Shown here: positions 7,454 through 15,597 of the stretch, in pieces
Numbering within the stretch: position 1 is the first letter of the stretch
How the letters are laid out: each line of letters starts with the position of its first letter
Assembly (NCBI GenBank): GCA_035505915.1
Contig: DATJQI010000080.1
Location: forward strand, 28,146-92,145
Direction: 5' to 3'
DNA from: 40CM-2-70-7 sp035505915
GTDB taxonomy: Bacteria; Gemmatimonadota; Gemmatimonadetes; Gemmatimonadales; GWC2-71-9
Length of the DNA stretch: 64,000 nucleotides
Notes under the pieces: model-generated
The model's database searches: none
What the model was told of the DNA's origin: nothing
Seen by the model: the letters and a program-made list of their open reading frames with translations, nothing else
Program-made: the position numbers and the translations under genes

Positions 7454-8755
7454 ATGCTCCCGACCCCCTCCCCCCGCCCGCTCTCCAGCGACCTCGCGGC
7501 CTGCTGCTGGATCCCCCAGTTCGCCCTGCGCTGCGAAGAAGCCCGGCACCCCGAGCTCACCCAGGGACCCGCCGCCGTCCTCTCCCCCGACGACGCCCGC
7601 CGGGTGTGGCAGATCTCCCGCCCCGCGCGCCGGGTGGGCGTGAAACCCGCGATGACGGTGAGCCAGGCGATCGGCCTCTCCCCCACCCTCAAGCTCTGCG
7701 AAGCCGATCCCGTCCACTACGACGAGCGCTTCTCGGCCCTGCTCGCCGCTCTGGTGACCGTGAGCCCCGTGATCGAGCCGGCGGAGCTCGGGAGAGTCTA
7801 CGTCGGGCTGGATGGATTGGAAGGGATTTACGGAGATCTGGAGCATCAAGCGAAAAAGATCGAACGCGGAACGCGGAACGCGGAACGCGGAACCGAAATG
7901 GATGCTTCCCCCATTGGTTCCGCGTTCCGACTTCCGACTTCCGCGTTCGAGCCGAGGATCGGCATCGCGCGGGGAAAATTTACTTCCTGGGTCGCCGCCT
8001 CCCGCGCGAAACCGGGCGCTCCCGTCATCGTCCCCGCGGGAACCGAGCGCGCGTTTCTCGGGCGTCAGCCGCTGGCGGTGCTCCCGCTCGACCCCGACAC
8101 GCACCGCCGGCTCCTCCGCCTGGGGCTCTCCACGCTGCGCGACCTGTCGTCCCTTCCGGAAGAAGCGGTCACGTCACAGTTCGGCGACGCCGGCCGGAAA
8201 CTCTGGCGACTCGCCGCCGGACAAATCGTCGAGCCCGTGACGGGCCGCCGGAGCCCCGAGCCGATCGTCCAGTCTCTCACGTTCTACACGCCCGTGGCCG
8301 AGCGGGAGCTCCTGCTCCAGTCGTTCGCGCGGATCCTCACGCTCGCCCTCGCGCATCCCCGCCGCACCGGGTGGCGGGTGCGGGAGCTGCGCGCCGAAGC
8401 GAAGATCGAGCACGGCTCGTCGTGGCTCGCCTCCTTCACCCTGAAAGACCCGACCGCCGCCCCCGACCGGCTGCTGGCGCTCCTGAAGGTGCGGATCGAG
8501 CAGGCGCCGCTCACCGGGGCCGCCGAGCGGCTCACCATCCAGTTCACCGATTTCGCGCCCGGCACGACCGAGCTGCAGCTCTTCGCCCGGGACGCCGGCG
8601 CGGAAGCCCGCGCCCGCCGCCGCGACTCCCTGCGCACCGCCGCCCACGAAATCCGCCTCCGTTTCCGCCGCCCGCTCCTCCAACACGTCATCGAGGTCCA
8701 ACCGTGGTCCCGACTCCCCGAACGCCGCTACGCGCTGATCGACTTCGAGCCCTGA
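7454..8755 (+). CDS. imuB: ImuB, inactive Y-family polymerase-like mutasome subunit
   Basis: A 433-residue protein of the DNA polymerase Y family. The first strand reads AACCWIPQFALRCE, so the catalytic DxD of active Y-family polymerases is replaced, as in ImuB. The domain continues with GVKPAMTVSQAIGL, RVYVGLDGLEGIYGD and RIGIARGKFTSW, and then a little-finger-like region (PLDPDTHRRLLRLGLSTLRD, the helix-hairpin-helix). ImuB bridges DnaE2 to the beta clamp in damage-induced mutagenesis. Residues 137-165 are encoded by an 87-bp heptamer palindrome inserted in frame between the palm and the GIA strand. It heads a cassette with a DUF6504-like gene and dnaE2; imuA is not in the window. Confidence 0.9.
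   Translation: MLPTPSPRPLSSDLAACCWIPQFALRCEEARHPELTQGPAAVLSPDDARRVWQISRPARRVGVKPAMTVSQAIGLSPTLKLCEADPVHYDERFSALLAALVTVSPVIEPAELGRVYVGLDGLEGIYGDLEHQAKKIERGTRNAERGTEMDASPIGSAFRLPTSAFEPRIGIARGKFTSWVAASRAKPGAPVIVPAGTERAFLGRQPLAVLPLDPDTHRRLLRLGLSTLRDLSSLPEEAVTSQFGDAGRKLWRLAAGQIVEPVTGRRSPEPIVQSLTFYTPVAERELLLQSFARILTLALAHPRRTGWRVRELRAEAKIEHGSSWLASFTLKDPTAAPDRLLALLKVRIEQAPLTGAAERLTIQFTDFAPGTTELQLFARDAGAEARARRRDSLRTAAHEIRLRFRRPLLQHVIEVQPWSRLPERRYALIDFEP
7862..7948. repeat. 87-bp heptamer palindrome inside imuB
   Basis: Four exact copies of GAACGCG (7862-7889) plus GAACC form the left arm; GGTTC then CGCGTTC, CGACTTC, CGACTTC, CGCGTTC (7916-7948) form the right arm, with a 21-base loop. The length is 29 codons, and it is translated as ERGTRNAERGT, loop, GSAFRLPTSAF. 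ImuB residues on either side still align with family motifs, so it reads as an in-frame insertion that left the protein open. Confidence 0.92.
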
Positions 8756-8988
8756 ACCTCCCGGTCCAGACCCGGGTGCGCGTCAACGAGCAGGGCCATC
8801 CCGAGGCCCTCCTCCGCGACGACGCCGAGCTTCCGGTGGAGGAGATCCGCGAGCTCTGGCGGATCGACGACGAGTGGTGGCGCTCCCCCATCATCCGCTG
8901 CTACGCGGACGTCATACTGGCCGGCGGCAAGCGGGTGATCCTCTATCAAGACCTGGTCACCGGCGACTGGTGGATGCAGCGCCCCTGA
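8752..8988 (+). CDS. Small DUF6504-like protein of the mutasome cassette
   Basis: A small protein (about 70-78 residues) in a different frame from imuB, ending one base before the dnaE2 ATG. Its body, ELWRIDDEWWRSPIIRCYAD followed by ILYQDLVTGDWWMQ, resembles the short DUF6504 proteins or tails that follow ImuB in many bacteria. The start is uncertain: CTG 8752 would give a CTGA overlap with the imuB stop, matching the 4-base coupling used throughout the window; GTG 8776 gives a 70-residue protein, and GTG 8704 would overlap imuB by 52 bases. Function is unknown; the cassette position suggests a role in translesion synthesis. Confidence 0.65.
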   Translation: MNLPVQTRVRVNEQGHPEALLRDDAELPVEEIRELWRIDDEWWRSPIIRCYADVILAGGKRVILYQDLVTGDWWMQRP

Positions 8989-11900
8989 ATGCCGCCAAGA
9001 GATGGATACGTCGAGCTGCATTGCCACTCCGGGTTCTCCTTCCTGGACGGCGCGTCGTCCCCTGAAGAGCTGGTCTTCGAGGCGGCGCACCTGGGCTATC
9101 CCGCGATGGCCCTCACCGACCACCACGGCCTCTACGGCTCGATGGCCTTCGCGCAGGGATGCAAACGCCTCGGCGTCCAGGCCATCACCGGGGCCGAGGT
9201 CACCCTCGATTCCGGCGCCCACCTCACGCTCCTGGCCGAAACCGCCGCCGGCTACGCCAATCTCTGCCGGCTCATCACCACCGCCCACCTGGGCTCCGCC
9301 GACCGTAAAGACCCGCGACTCCCGTTCTCCGCGCTGGCAGAACGACACGAGGGATTGATCATCCTGTCCGGGTGTCGAGAAGGGATGCTCTCCCGTGCCC
9401 TCGGAATGGACGGCCCGACGGCCACCCGGCGCCTTGCCGAGGAGTGCCGCGACACTTTCGGGAACGACCGGTTCTTCGTGGAATTGCAGCGCAATGGGGT
9501 GAGAGGAGATCGGGGACGCACCCGTGCCCTGGCCGATCTGGCCGAAACGACGGGGCTCCCCGTGGTGGCCACGCGGGACGTCCACTACCACAGCGTCGCC
9601 CGCTACCGGCTGCACGACGTCCTGGTGGCGATCAAGAACCGGACGAGCCTGGACGGAGCCCACACGGTCCGGCGCCCGAACAACGATTTCTTCCTGCGCC
9701 CGCCCGGCGACGTCGCGGCGCTGTTTCCCGACCTCCCGGAGGCCGTCGCCAACACCGTACGCATCGCCCGCCGCTGCGCGGCGTTCGATCTGACCCGGGA
9801 CCTGGGGTACACCTTCCCCGATTTCCGCGGGGCGGACAAAGCGCCGGCCCCGCAGGCGCTGGCCGAGCTGTGCCGGGCGCGTCTGGAAGAGCGCTACCCT
9901 CCCGGCTCTCCCTGGCGCGCCGACGCCGAGCACCGGCTCACCGAAGAGCTGCGGCTCATCGAGCACCACAAGCTCTCCGGCTTCTTCCTGGTCTATCACG
10001 ACCTCTTCGAGCTGGCCCGTGAGGTGGGCGCCGACGTCCGCAGGGGCACCCGGCGCGCGGCGTCGGGCCTGCTCCCCGGCCGCGGCCGCGGCTCCTCCGT
10101 CTCATCCATCGTCTGCTACTTCCTCGGCCTGTCGCACGTCGACCCCATCGCGAACCATCTCTTTCTCGGCCGGTTTCTCAACGAGACCCTGGCCTCGGTT
10201 CCCGACATCGACCTCGACTTCCCCCGGGAGATCCGCGAAGAGCTCTTCCGCCGGGTCTACGCCCGCTACGGCGAAGAGCACGTCGGCCTGGTCTGCGCCT
10301 ACCCCACCTACCGGCTCCGCTCGGCGGTCCGGGAGATCGGGATGGCGCTCGATCTCCCCCCGGGAGAAATCGAGCTGGTGGCCAAGCTCGCCGACCGCCG
10401 CTCCGGAGGCATGGCCGAGGAGCTCGAACAGCTGCCCGGGTTCGCGGGGCGGTCGAAGGCGCCCCTGTGGAAGGAGCTCTGCGAGCTGGCCGAGGAGATC
10501 CGGGGGCTCCCGCGCCACATCTCCCAGCACGTGGGCGGGATGGTGATCTCCTCCCGCCCGCTCGTCGAAATCGTTCCCCTCGAGCGCTCGGCGATGCCCG
10601 ACCGGGTGATCTGTCAGTGGGACAAAGATTCCTGCGACGACGCGCGATTCATCAAGATCGACTTCCTGGCGCTCGGGATGCTCTCGCTCGTGGAGGAGTG
10701 CGTCGAGCTGATCGCCGAGCGGAAAGGCGCGCCCCCGGATCTGTCGCGGATCGATTTCGACGACCAGACCGTCTACGACCAGATCTGCGCCGGCGACACG
10801 GTGGGGATGTTCCAGATCGAGAGCCGGGCACAGATCCAGATGATCCGGCGGACGCGGCCGCGGTCCCTCGAGGACCTGGCGGTGGAAGTGGCGCTGGTGC
10901 GGCCCGGCCCCGTGGTGGGAGGCGCGGTGAATCCCTACGTGCGGCGCCGCGAGGCCCGGCGGGCCGCGCTCAAGGCGGGCCGCCCCTACGAGCCGCCGCT
11001 CGACCATCCCCTCCTCAAGGAAGCGCTGACCGAGACCCTGGGCGTGATCCTCTATCAGGACCAGGTGCTCCAGGTGTGCCAGGCCCTGGCGGGGTTCACG
11101 TCGGGCCAGGCCGAGGCGCTCCGGCGGGCGATGAGCCGGAAGCGGAGCCGGGAGCTGCTCGAGGGGTTCGGGGGAGACTTCCGGGCCGGCGCCGCGGCCC
11201 GGGGGGTGCCGCCCGCAGTGGCCGACAAGGTGTTCACGCAGGTGATCGCGTTCAGCGAATTCGGGTTCCCCAAGTCCCACGCGGCGGCGTTCGGCCTGTT
11301 GGCCTATCAGTCGGCGTGGCTCCGGCACTACCACCCCACCGAGTATTACACGGCCATCTTCAACAACCAGCCGATGGGGTTCTACTCCCTCGACGCGCTC
11401 ACGCACGACGCCCGCCATCACGGCATCACCATTCTCCTCCCCGACGTGAACCGGAGCGACGTCTGGTGCCGGCCCGAAGGCGCGGACGCGGTGCGGGTGG
11501 GGTTGGGGTTCGTGCGGAACTGGAGCGAGACCACCGCGCTCGGGGTGGTCCGGGAGCGGGAGCGCCGCGGGCCGTTCCGAAGTCTCGGCGACTTCGTCCG
11601 CCGGTCTCCCACCGGCCTGAAGCGCACGGCCGTCGAGAACCTGGTCTGGGTGGGGGGATTCGATTCCTTCGGCCTCACCCGCCGCGAGCTGCTCTGGCAG
11701 ACGGGGCTCTGGCTGCCGCCGGAGACGGCGCGGGAAGGCCGCGCGCCGCGCCGCCAGCTCGAGCTGGCGCTGGCCCATCCGCACGAGGGGATCCGGTTCG
11801 GCAACCTGGTCGAGGTGGAGCGGATGCTGGCGGAGTACGGGACGCTGGGGTTCGCGCCGAGCGGGCATCCGATGGGGCTGCTGCGGAGGGCGTTGCCGGC

Positions 11901-12306
11901 GTCGATCATTCCCGGCGATCAGCTGGTGCGGCACGAGGACCGGTCGACCGTGGACGTCGCGGGGCTCGTCGTGGCCCGTCAGCGGCCGGGGACCGCCAAG
12001 GGGTTCGTGTTCATCCTGCTCGAGGACGAGACCGGAATGGTGAACGTGATCGTCCGGCCCGATGTGTTCGAGAAGTATCGCGTGGTGGTGCGAGGCGAGC
12101 CGATGCTGTGGATTCGGGGAACCCTGGCGAAGGACGACGGGGCATTGAACATCCTTGCCGAGGAGATTCAGCCTCTGGAACGCGGAACGCGGAAGTGGGA
12201 ACGCGGAACCGAAGACACCGGTTCCGCGTTCCGCGATCCGCCTTCCGCGTTCTCTTTCTTGAAGACCATGCGCCGCATCGCGCCCGACTCCAAGGATTGG
12301 GGCTAG
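8989..12306 (+). CDS. dnaE2: Error-prone DNA polymerase III alpha subunit DnaE2 (ImuC)
   Basis: A 1105-residue C-family polymerase. The PHP domain is at the N-terminus (YVELHCHSGFSFLDGASSPE, MALTDHHGLYGSMAF); the polymerase core includes PDIDLDFPREIREELF, IKIDFLALGMLSLVEE and GMFQIESRAQIQM; the C-terminal part has GFPKSHAAAFGLLAYQSAWL and FNNQPMGFYS, the last being typical of DnaE2 rather than DnaE1. The OB fold (VDVAGLVVARQRPGTAKGFV) ends near residue 1060. Residues 1064-1088 are encoded by a 75-bp heptamer palindrome, followed by the tail MRRIAPDSKDWG. The ATG follows the previous stop directly. Acts with ImuB in damage-tolerant synthesis. Its stop shares CTAG with the convergent gene. Confidence 0.95.
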   Translation: MPPRDGYVELHCHSGFSFLDGASSPEELVFEAAHLGYPAMALTDHHGLYGSMAFAQGCKRLGVQAITGAEVTLDSGAHLTLLAETAAGYANLCRLITTAHLGSADRKDPRLPFSALAERHEGLIILSGCREGMLSRALGMDGPTATRRLAEECRDTFGNDRFFVELQRNGVRGDRGRTRALADLAETTGLPVVATRDVHYHSVARYRLHDVLVAIKNRTSLDGAHTVRRPNNDFFLRPPGDVAALFPDLPEAVANTVRIARRCAAFDLTRDLGYTFPDFRGADKAPAPQALAELCRARLEERYPPGSPWRADAEHRLTEELRLIEHHKLSGFFLVYHDLFELAREVGADVRRGTRRAASGLLPGRGRGSSVSSIVCYFLGLSHVDPIANHLFLGRFLNETLASVPDIDLDFPREIREELFRRVYARYGEEHVGLVCAYPTYRLRSAVREIGMALDLPPGEIELVAKLADRRSGGMAEELEQLPGFAGRSKAPLWKELCELAEEIRGLPRHISQHVGGMVISSRPLVEIVPLERSAMPDRVICQWDKDSCDDARFIKIDFLALGMLSLVEECVELIAERKGAPPDLSRIDFDDQTVYDQICAGDTVGMFQIESRAQIQMIRRTRPRSLEDLAVEVALVRPGPVVGGAVNPYVRRREARRAALKAGRPYEPPLDHPLLKEALTETLGVILYQDQVLQVCQALAGFTSGQAEALRRAMSRKRSRELLEGFGGDFRAGAAARGVPPAVADKVFTQVIAFSEFGFPKSHAAAFGLLAYQSAWLRHYHPTEYYTAIFNNQPMGFYSLDALTHDARHHGITILLPDVNRSDVWCRPEGADAVRVGLGFVRNWSETTALGVVRERERRGPFRSLGDFVRRSPTGLKRTAVENLVWVGGFDSFGLTRRELLWQTGLWLPPETAREGRAPRRQLELALAHPHEGIRFGNLVEVERMLAEYGTLGFAPSGHPMGLLRRALPASIIPGDQLVRHEDRSTVDVAGLVVARQRPGTAKGFVFILLEDETGMVNVIVRPDVFEKYRVVVRGEPMLWIRGTLAKDDGALNILAEEIQPLERGTRKWERGTEDTGSAFRDPPSAFSFLKTMRRIAPDSKDWG
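12178..12252. repeat. 75-bp heptamer palindrome inside dnaE2
   Basis: Left arm GAACGCG, GAACGCG, GAAGTGG, GAACGCG and GAACC (12178-12210); right arm GGTTC, CGCGTTC, CGCGATC, CGCCTTC, CGCGTTC (12220-12252); nine-base loop. The length is exactly 25 codons and begins on a codon boundary, giving ERGTRKWERGTE, then GSAFRDPPSAF. The same family and the same reading frame are used as in imuB. Confidence 0.92.
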
Positions 12307-13250
12307 TCGAGACCGCGATCCCGCAGGCGGATCACCTCGTCCAGCGACGGCTTGCCGTAGCCGCGGTCGGCTACCCGCCGGATGAATCCCTTGGTGACGC
12401 CGTGGTCCCGGGCCCGGCGCAGCTCGGCGAGCGACAAGTTGTCGTAGCCCGCCTCCTTGAGCGACCGGATGTACGACGCGTCGACGCCGTGGTCGCGCGA
12501 GTCCACCAGCTCATCCGGATCCGACGGCGTGTACCCGACCTCTTTCATCTCGGCGATGTAGTCCCCGTCCACGCCGTGATCCCGCAACCGCACGAGGTCC
12601 TCGGGGTCCAGGTTCTTGTAGCCCGCACTGTCCAGCGACGCGATGAACTCGGGGTCGACGCCGTGGTCGCGCATGCGGACCAGGGCTTCCGGGTCCTTCA
12701 GGTGGTAGCCCCGGCTCCCGATCTCGCGGACGTACTCGAGATCGGCGCCGTGCGTGCCCATCCGGGTGAGCTCTTCGGCGGTCGGGCGATCGTAGCCCTG
12801 ACGCTTGAGCTCGTCGACCAGGTCGAGCCCCACGCCGGTCATCGTCATCGAGAACTGCTGCCAGGCGGACGGCGCGTTGATGCCCCGCCGGGACAGCGCG
12901 GTGACGAAGTCGGCATTCGCGGCATAGGTGAAGTGCCCGGACCCCCGGCCCGCGTCGAACCAGCCTTCACAGGTGAGCGTGCCGGCGGGGCGCACGATCT
13001 TGAATCGCACCGTGGCGCCCGAGCCGCCCATTTCGGCGGCGGAGAGGCCCACGAGCTCGCTCAGGGGAGCGTCGTTCTCGCTGTTCCAGTTGTCCGAGCG
13101 ATAGCGGTCGCTGATGCGCAGAGTGAGGCGGACCTCACCGGCGCTGTCGCCCGGCTCGATCAGCCATTCGCCCCCCGAGGGGACGGCGCGCTGAGCGGTC
13201 AGGGTCGAGACGGCCAGGAGGCCGGCCAGGAGCAGGACGGGGGACTTCAT
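12303..13250 (-). CDS. Exported protein with six 29-residue repeats
   Basis: A 315-residue protein beginning MKSPVLLLAGLLAVSTLTAQ, a signal peptide. Residues from about 25 to 138 form an unrecognised domain (GGEWLIEPGDSAGEVRLTL onward). From about residue 139 to 312 there are six repeats of exactly 29 residues with the pattern GVDxxYIxxLxxxGY followed by about 10 residues and LVRLRDH. The repeats suggest a helical solenoid; similar RDHGV/xYI repeats occur in other exported proteins of this and neighbouring phyla, but I cannot assign a function. ATG 13250 has GGAG five bases upstream; a longer frame would read into the adjacent heptamer repeat. It converges with dnaE2, sharing CTAG. Confidence 0.8.
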   Translation of the reverse strand: MKSPVLLLAGLLAVSTLTAQRAVPSGGEWLIEPGDSAGEVRLTLRISDRYRSDNWNSENDAPLSELVGLSAAEMGGSGATVRFKIVRPAGTLTCEGWFDAGRGSGHFTYAANADFVTALSRRGINAPSAWQQFSMTMTGVGLDLVDELKRQGYDRPTAEELTRMGTHGADLEYVREIGSRGYHLKDPEALVRMRDHGVDPEFIASLDSAGYKNLDPEDLVRLRDHGVDGDYIAEMKEVGYTPSDPDELVDSRDHGVDASYIRSLKEAGYDNLSLAELRRARDHGVTKGFIRRVADRGYGKPSLDEVIRLRDRGLD

Positions 13251-13308
13251 GGGGGCTCCGGATGCGGTTCCCAGCTTGGATGGGCCTATCGCGGGCAGGG
13301 TTGCAGCT

Positions 13309-13396
13309 GAAGTCGGAATGCGGAACGCGGAGCGCGGAACCTCAAAGCGGGCCAATTGCCGTTACTTCCGCACTCCGACTTCCGCATTCCGACTTT
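13309..13396. repeat. 88-bp intergenic heptamer palindrome
   Basis: Left arm GAAGTCG, GAATGCG, GAACGCG, GAGCGCG, GAACC (13309-13341); right arm around TTACTTC then CGCACTC, CGACTTC, CGCATTC, CGACTTT (to 13396). It is the same family as the imuB and dnaE2 copies but more diverged and, lying between genes, not a multiple of three. It sits between the start of the repeat protein gene and the stop of the beta-helix gene, three bases from the latter. Confidence 0.88.
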
Positions 13397-13398
13397 GG

Positions 13399-15597
13399 TC
13401 AGTGGGGTCCCGGTGAGCCGATGGAAGTCTCCACTCCCCTCACGATATCCAGCCGCAGCTCGGTCCACCCATCTACCTGGTAGTACTGGACTTCCAGCGT
13501 GTGGTGGCCGCCCGTGATGACCGCGTGGTCCACCGCGGATTCGTGCGGCGTCCAGTCGTCGATCACGATCCTCCCGTCCACCCAGACCCGCACAGCGTCA
13601 TCCGAGATGGTGCGGATGGAATAGGTGCCCGGACCGAGGTCCACCGCGCCCGTGGCGTCGAGCGCCCAGCGCTCGAGCGGGAGGGCCTTGATGGCAGGGG
13701 CGTACCATTCGTAGTCGAGCCGGGGCTCCCGCCGGCTCAGGATCGGCGCGCTGTGCAGGAGGGTCTGGAAGGCCTCGGGCTTGGAGCGCGGGTCGGTCGA
13801 GTCGGACCAGACGAAGAACCTCGCGTCCCAAGCGACGGCGGGCTCGAAGTGGTCATAGGCGAATTCAGTGTGAGGACTGGTGGTCAGCTCGAAGGTGAGC
13901 GTCCAATCCCCTTGGGAATCGCCCCGGGGCCGAACCATCACCGTGTCGCCGACACGGCCGGCGTCCCGGCTGACGGTCGCAACCCCCCGGTCCGAGAGCA
14001 AGTGCCAGTTGCCGGTCGGGCCTAGGATCACCAAGTGTGTGGGATCCTTGTCGACCGGCCAGAGCTTTGGGATCAACCAGTCATAAGGGCCCCACTCGTC
14101 GATGATCACCGCGTCTCGCCCTCGGAGGGCGAGGTCAGTCAGTGGAACGGCCGCCCCTCCGAGCGGAGCAGGTCGCATTTGGTCCAAGGCAGCAACCGGC
14201 GAGAATGATTGAGAGGTCGCGGCAACCGCGTTGGCGCTCAGTGCGATACCGGCCGTGTCCCGCGCCACGAGCGTGGAGTCGACCTGAGACCAATAATTAC
14301 TCTCGATCCTGGCCGCTTCCGTCGCGCTGAGCCGAACCGCGACACGGGCGGCGCTGAATAAGTTGTCTGTCACCGTATATCGACGACTCCTGATATCCCG
14401 ATACTTCGGATAGCCCCAATCCGAGGGAGCGACCGAGTCGGCCCACAGGCTGATGGCGGTGGAGTCTTCGAAGAAATAGTTATGAGCGATCTCATTGTCC
14501 TGTCCGTGTTCAATCGCGATTCCCGAACGATTCCCCTGGATATCGTTACCAATGATTCTCGTGCCGTAGCTGTACCCGCCCCAGACGCCATAGTCGTTGC
14601 CATCAACGTGGTTTCCCACGATGGTATTCCGGCTGAACGTGACCTCGATCCCGTTCGCCGCCGCGTAACTGAAGTTGTTCCCGTAGATCAGGTTGTCGTT
14701 GCAGCCGCCCGTGCCAGAATCCATGGTGCTCTGGCCCGCCCACAGAAACAGTCCGTCCCCGCCGTGGGTGACCGAGTTGTACGCGATGATGTTCCGGGAG
14801 CTCTGCTCGAACAAGAGCAGCCCCGCCGAGTCCTGCCCGCGGTGGTAGAACTTGTGTGAGTAGCCGCGGATGTCGTAGTCCAGGCGATTGTGCTGGATGT
14901 CGTTCTCGCTCGACCGGTAGAGCCCGATGCCCAGCCCGGAATTGAAGGAGAAGTCGTCGTCCCAGATCCGGAGGTGGTCCGAGCGGACCAGCATCAGGCC
15001 GTTCATGCCCTGTTCCCCGGTGACGTTCTTCACATCCCCCGAATCGACGTCCTCCAGGTAGATCCCGGCGCCGTACCGCAGCCATTCGTCGTGCTCGTTG
15101 TGATGAAACGACAGCCAGTCGACCAGGCTTTCGTGCTCAGGAAGGGAGAAGAGACGGGGCTTCCAGGTGCGGGAGACGTCCAGGCCGTCGAGGACGAGTC
15201 CCCGGGTGCCGCGCGCGATCACGCCGAACCGGTAGCCGTGGATCCGGGCGCCCACGATCCGGACGCCGTGCCCTCCGTCGATCCGGATCGCCACACCCGC
15301 GTACTCGTCGGGATCGGAATCGCCGGCGCCGAGGAGGGTGACGCCCCGGGCGTCGACGGTGACGCCGTCCCCGCGCACGACGATCACCGAGCTGTCACGG
15401 GAGCCGGGAGCCGGGAGCCGGTAGGTCCCGGGCCTGAGACGCACCGATTGCGTGATGACCAAGCCCGCCCGGGGCACCTCCTGCCCCGCCAGCGGGGCGA
15501 CCGCCAGGCAACCCAGCCCGAAACGCACGAGGGCCCCGCGGGCAGTCCACCACCCGCGAGGCCCTTCGGTCGTCGGCCGGTCAGCGGTCAATCCCAA
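13399..15597 (-). CDS. Secreted parallel beta-helix protein with C-terminal PA14-like domain
   Basis: A 732-residue protein with an N-terminal signal-like segment (LVRFGLGCLAVAPLAGQ, about residues 24-40). Residues 45-450 are a right-handed parallel beta-helix of the NosD/periplasmic copper-binding or pectate-lyase-like class, with many short N-rich rungs such as NDLIYGNNFSY-like and GNHVDGNDYGVWGG. The last 110 residues (LGPGTYSIRTISDDAVRVWV, then HHTLEVQYYQVDGW) resemble PA14/GLEYA domains that bind or orient carbohydrates. A secreted polysaccharide-active or -binding role is likely but unproven. The central part (about 14270-14720) is visibly richer in A and T than its surroundings. The start overlaps the end of the acidic protein gene by ten bases. 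Confidence 0.8.
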   Translation of the reverse strand: MGLTADRPTTEGPRGWWTARGALVRFGLGCLAVAPLAGQEVPRAGLVITQSVRLRPGTYRLPAPGSRDSSVIVVRGDGVTVDARGVTLLGAGDSDPDEYAGVAIRIDGGHGVRIVGARIHGYRFGVIARGTRGLVLDGLDVSRTWKPRLFSLPEHESLVDWLSFHHNEHDEWLRYGAGIYLEDVDSGDVKNVTGEQGMNGLMLVRSDHLRIWDDDFSFNSGLGIGLYRSSENDIQHNRLDYDIRGYSHKFYHRGQDSAGLLLFEQSSRNIIAYNSVTHGGDGLFLWAGQSTMDSGTGGCNDNLIYGNNFSYAAANGIEVTFSRNTIVGNHVDGNDYGVWGGYSYGTRIIGNDIQGNRSGIAIEHGQDNEIAHNYFFEDSTAISLWADSVAPSDWGYPKYRDIRSRRYTVTDNLFSAARVAVRLSATEAARIESNYWSQVDSTLVARDTAGIALSANAVAATSQSFSPVAALDQMRPAPLGGAAVPLTDLALRGRDAVIIDEWGPYDWLIPKLWPVDKDPTHLVILGPTGNWHLLSDRGVATVSRDAGRVGDTVMVRPRGDSQGDWTLTFELTTSPHTEFAYDHFEPAVAWDARFFVWSDSTDPRSKPEAFQTLLHSAPILSRREPRLDYEWYAPAIKALPLERWALDATGAVDLGPGTYSIRTISDDAVRVWVDGRIVIDDWTPHESAVDHAVITGGHHTLEVQYYQVDGWTELRLDIVRGVETSIGSPGPH
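15421..15441. repeat. Three tandem heptamers inside the beta-helix gene
   Basis: GAGCCGG is repeated three times without interruption, encoding on the minus strand the stretch RLPAPGSR before the first helix rungs. No opposite arm was found. It is another 7-base-step repeat with an unrelated unit. Confidence 0.75.

Noticed and set aside
10467..13310. A 947-residue open frame on the plus strand overlapping dnaE2 and the gene after it
   Set aside because: It is the +1 frame of dnaE2 continued antisense to the repeat-protein gene; no domain is recognisable and the amino-acid composition is typical of a shadow frame.
13251..13355. A 35-residue N-terminal extension of the 29-residue-repeat protein
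   Set aside because: The extension is translated from the heptamer palindrome (reading EVPRSAFRIPTSA), has no ribosome binding site, and would place a signal peptide in the interior; ATG 13250 has GGAG and a clean signal peptide.
7862..13396. The GAACGCG repeats as a CRISPR array
   Set aside because: Units are 7 bases, directly tandem and palindromically arranged; there are no spacers of 30-40 bases between identical repeats and no cas genes.
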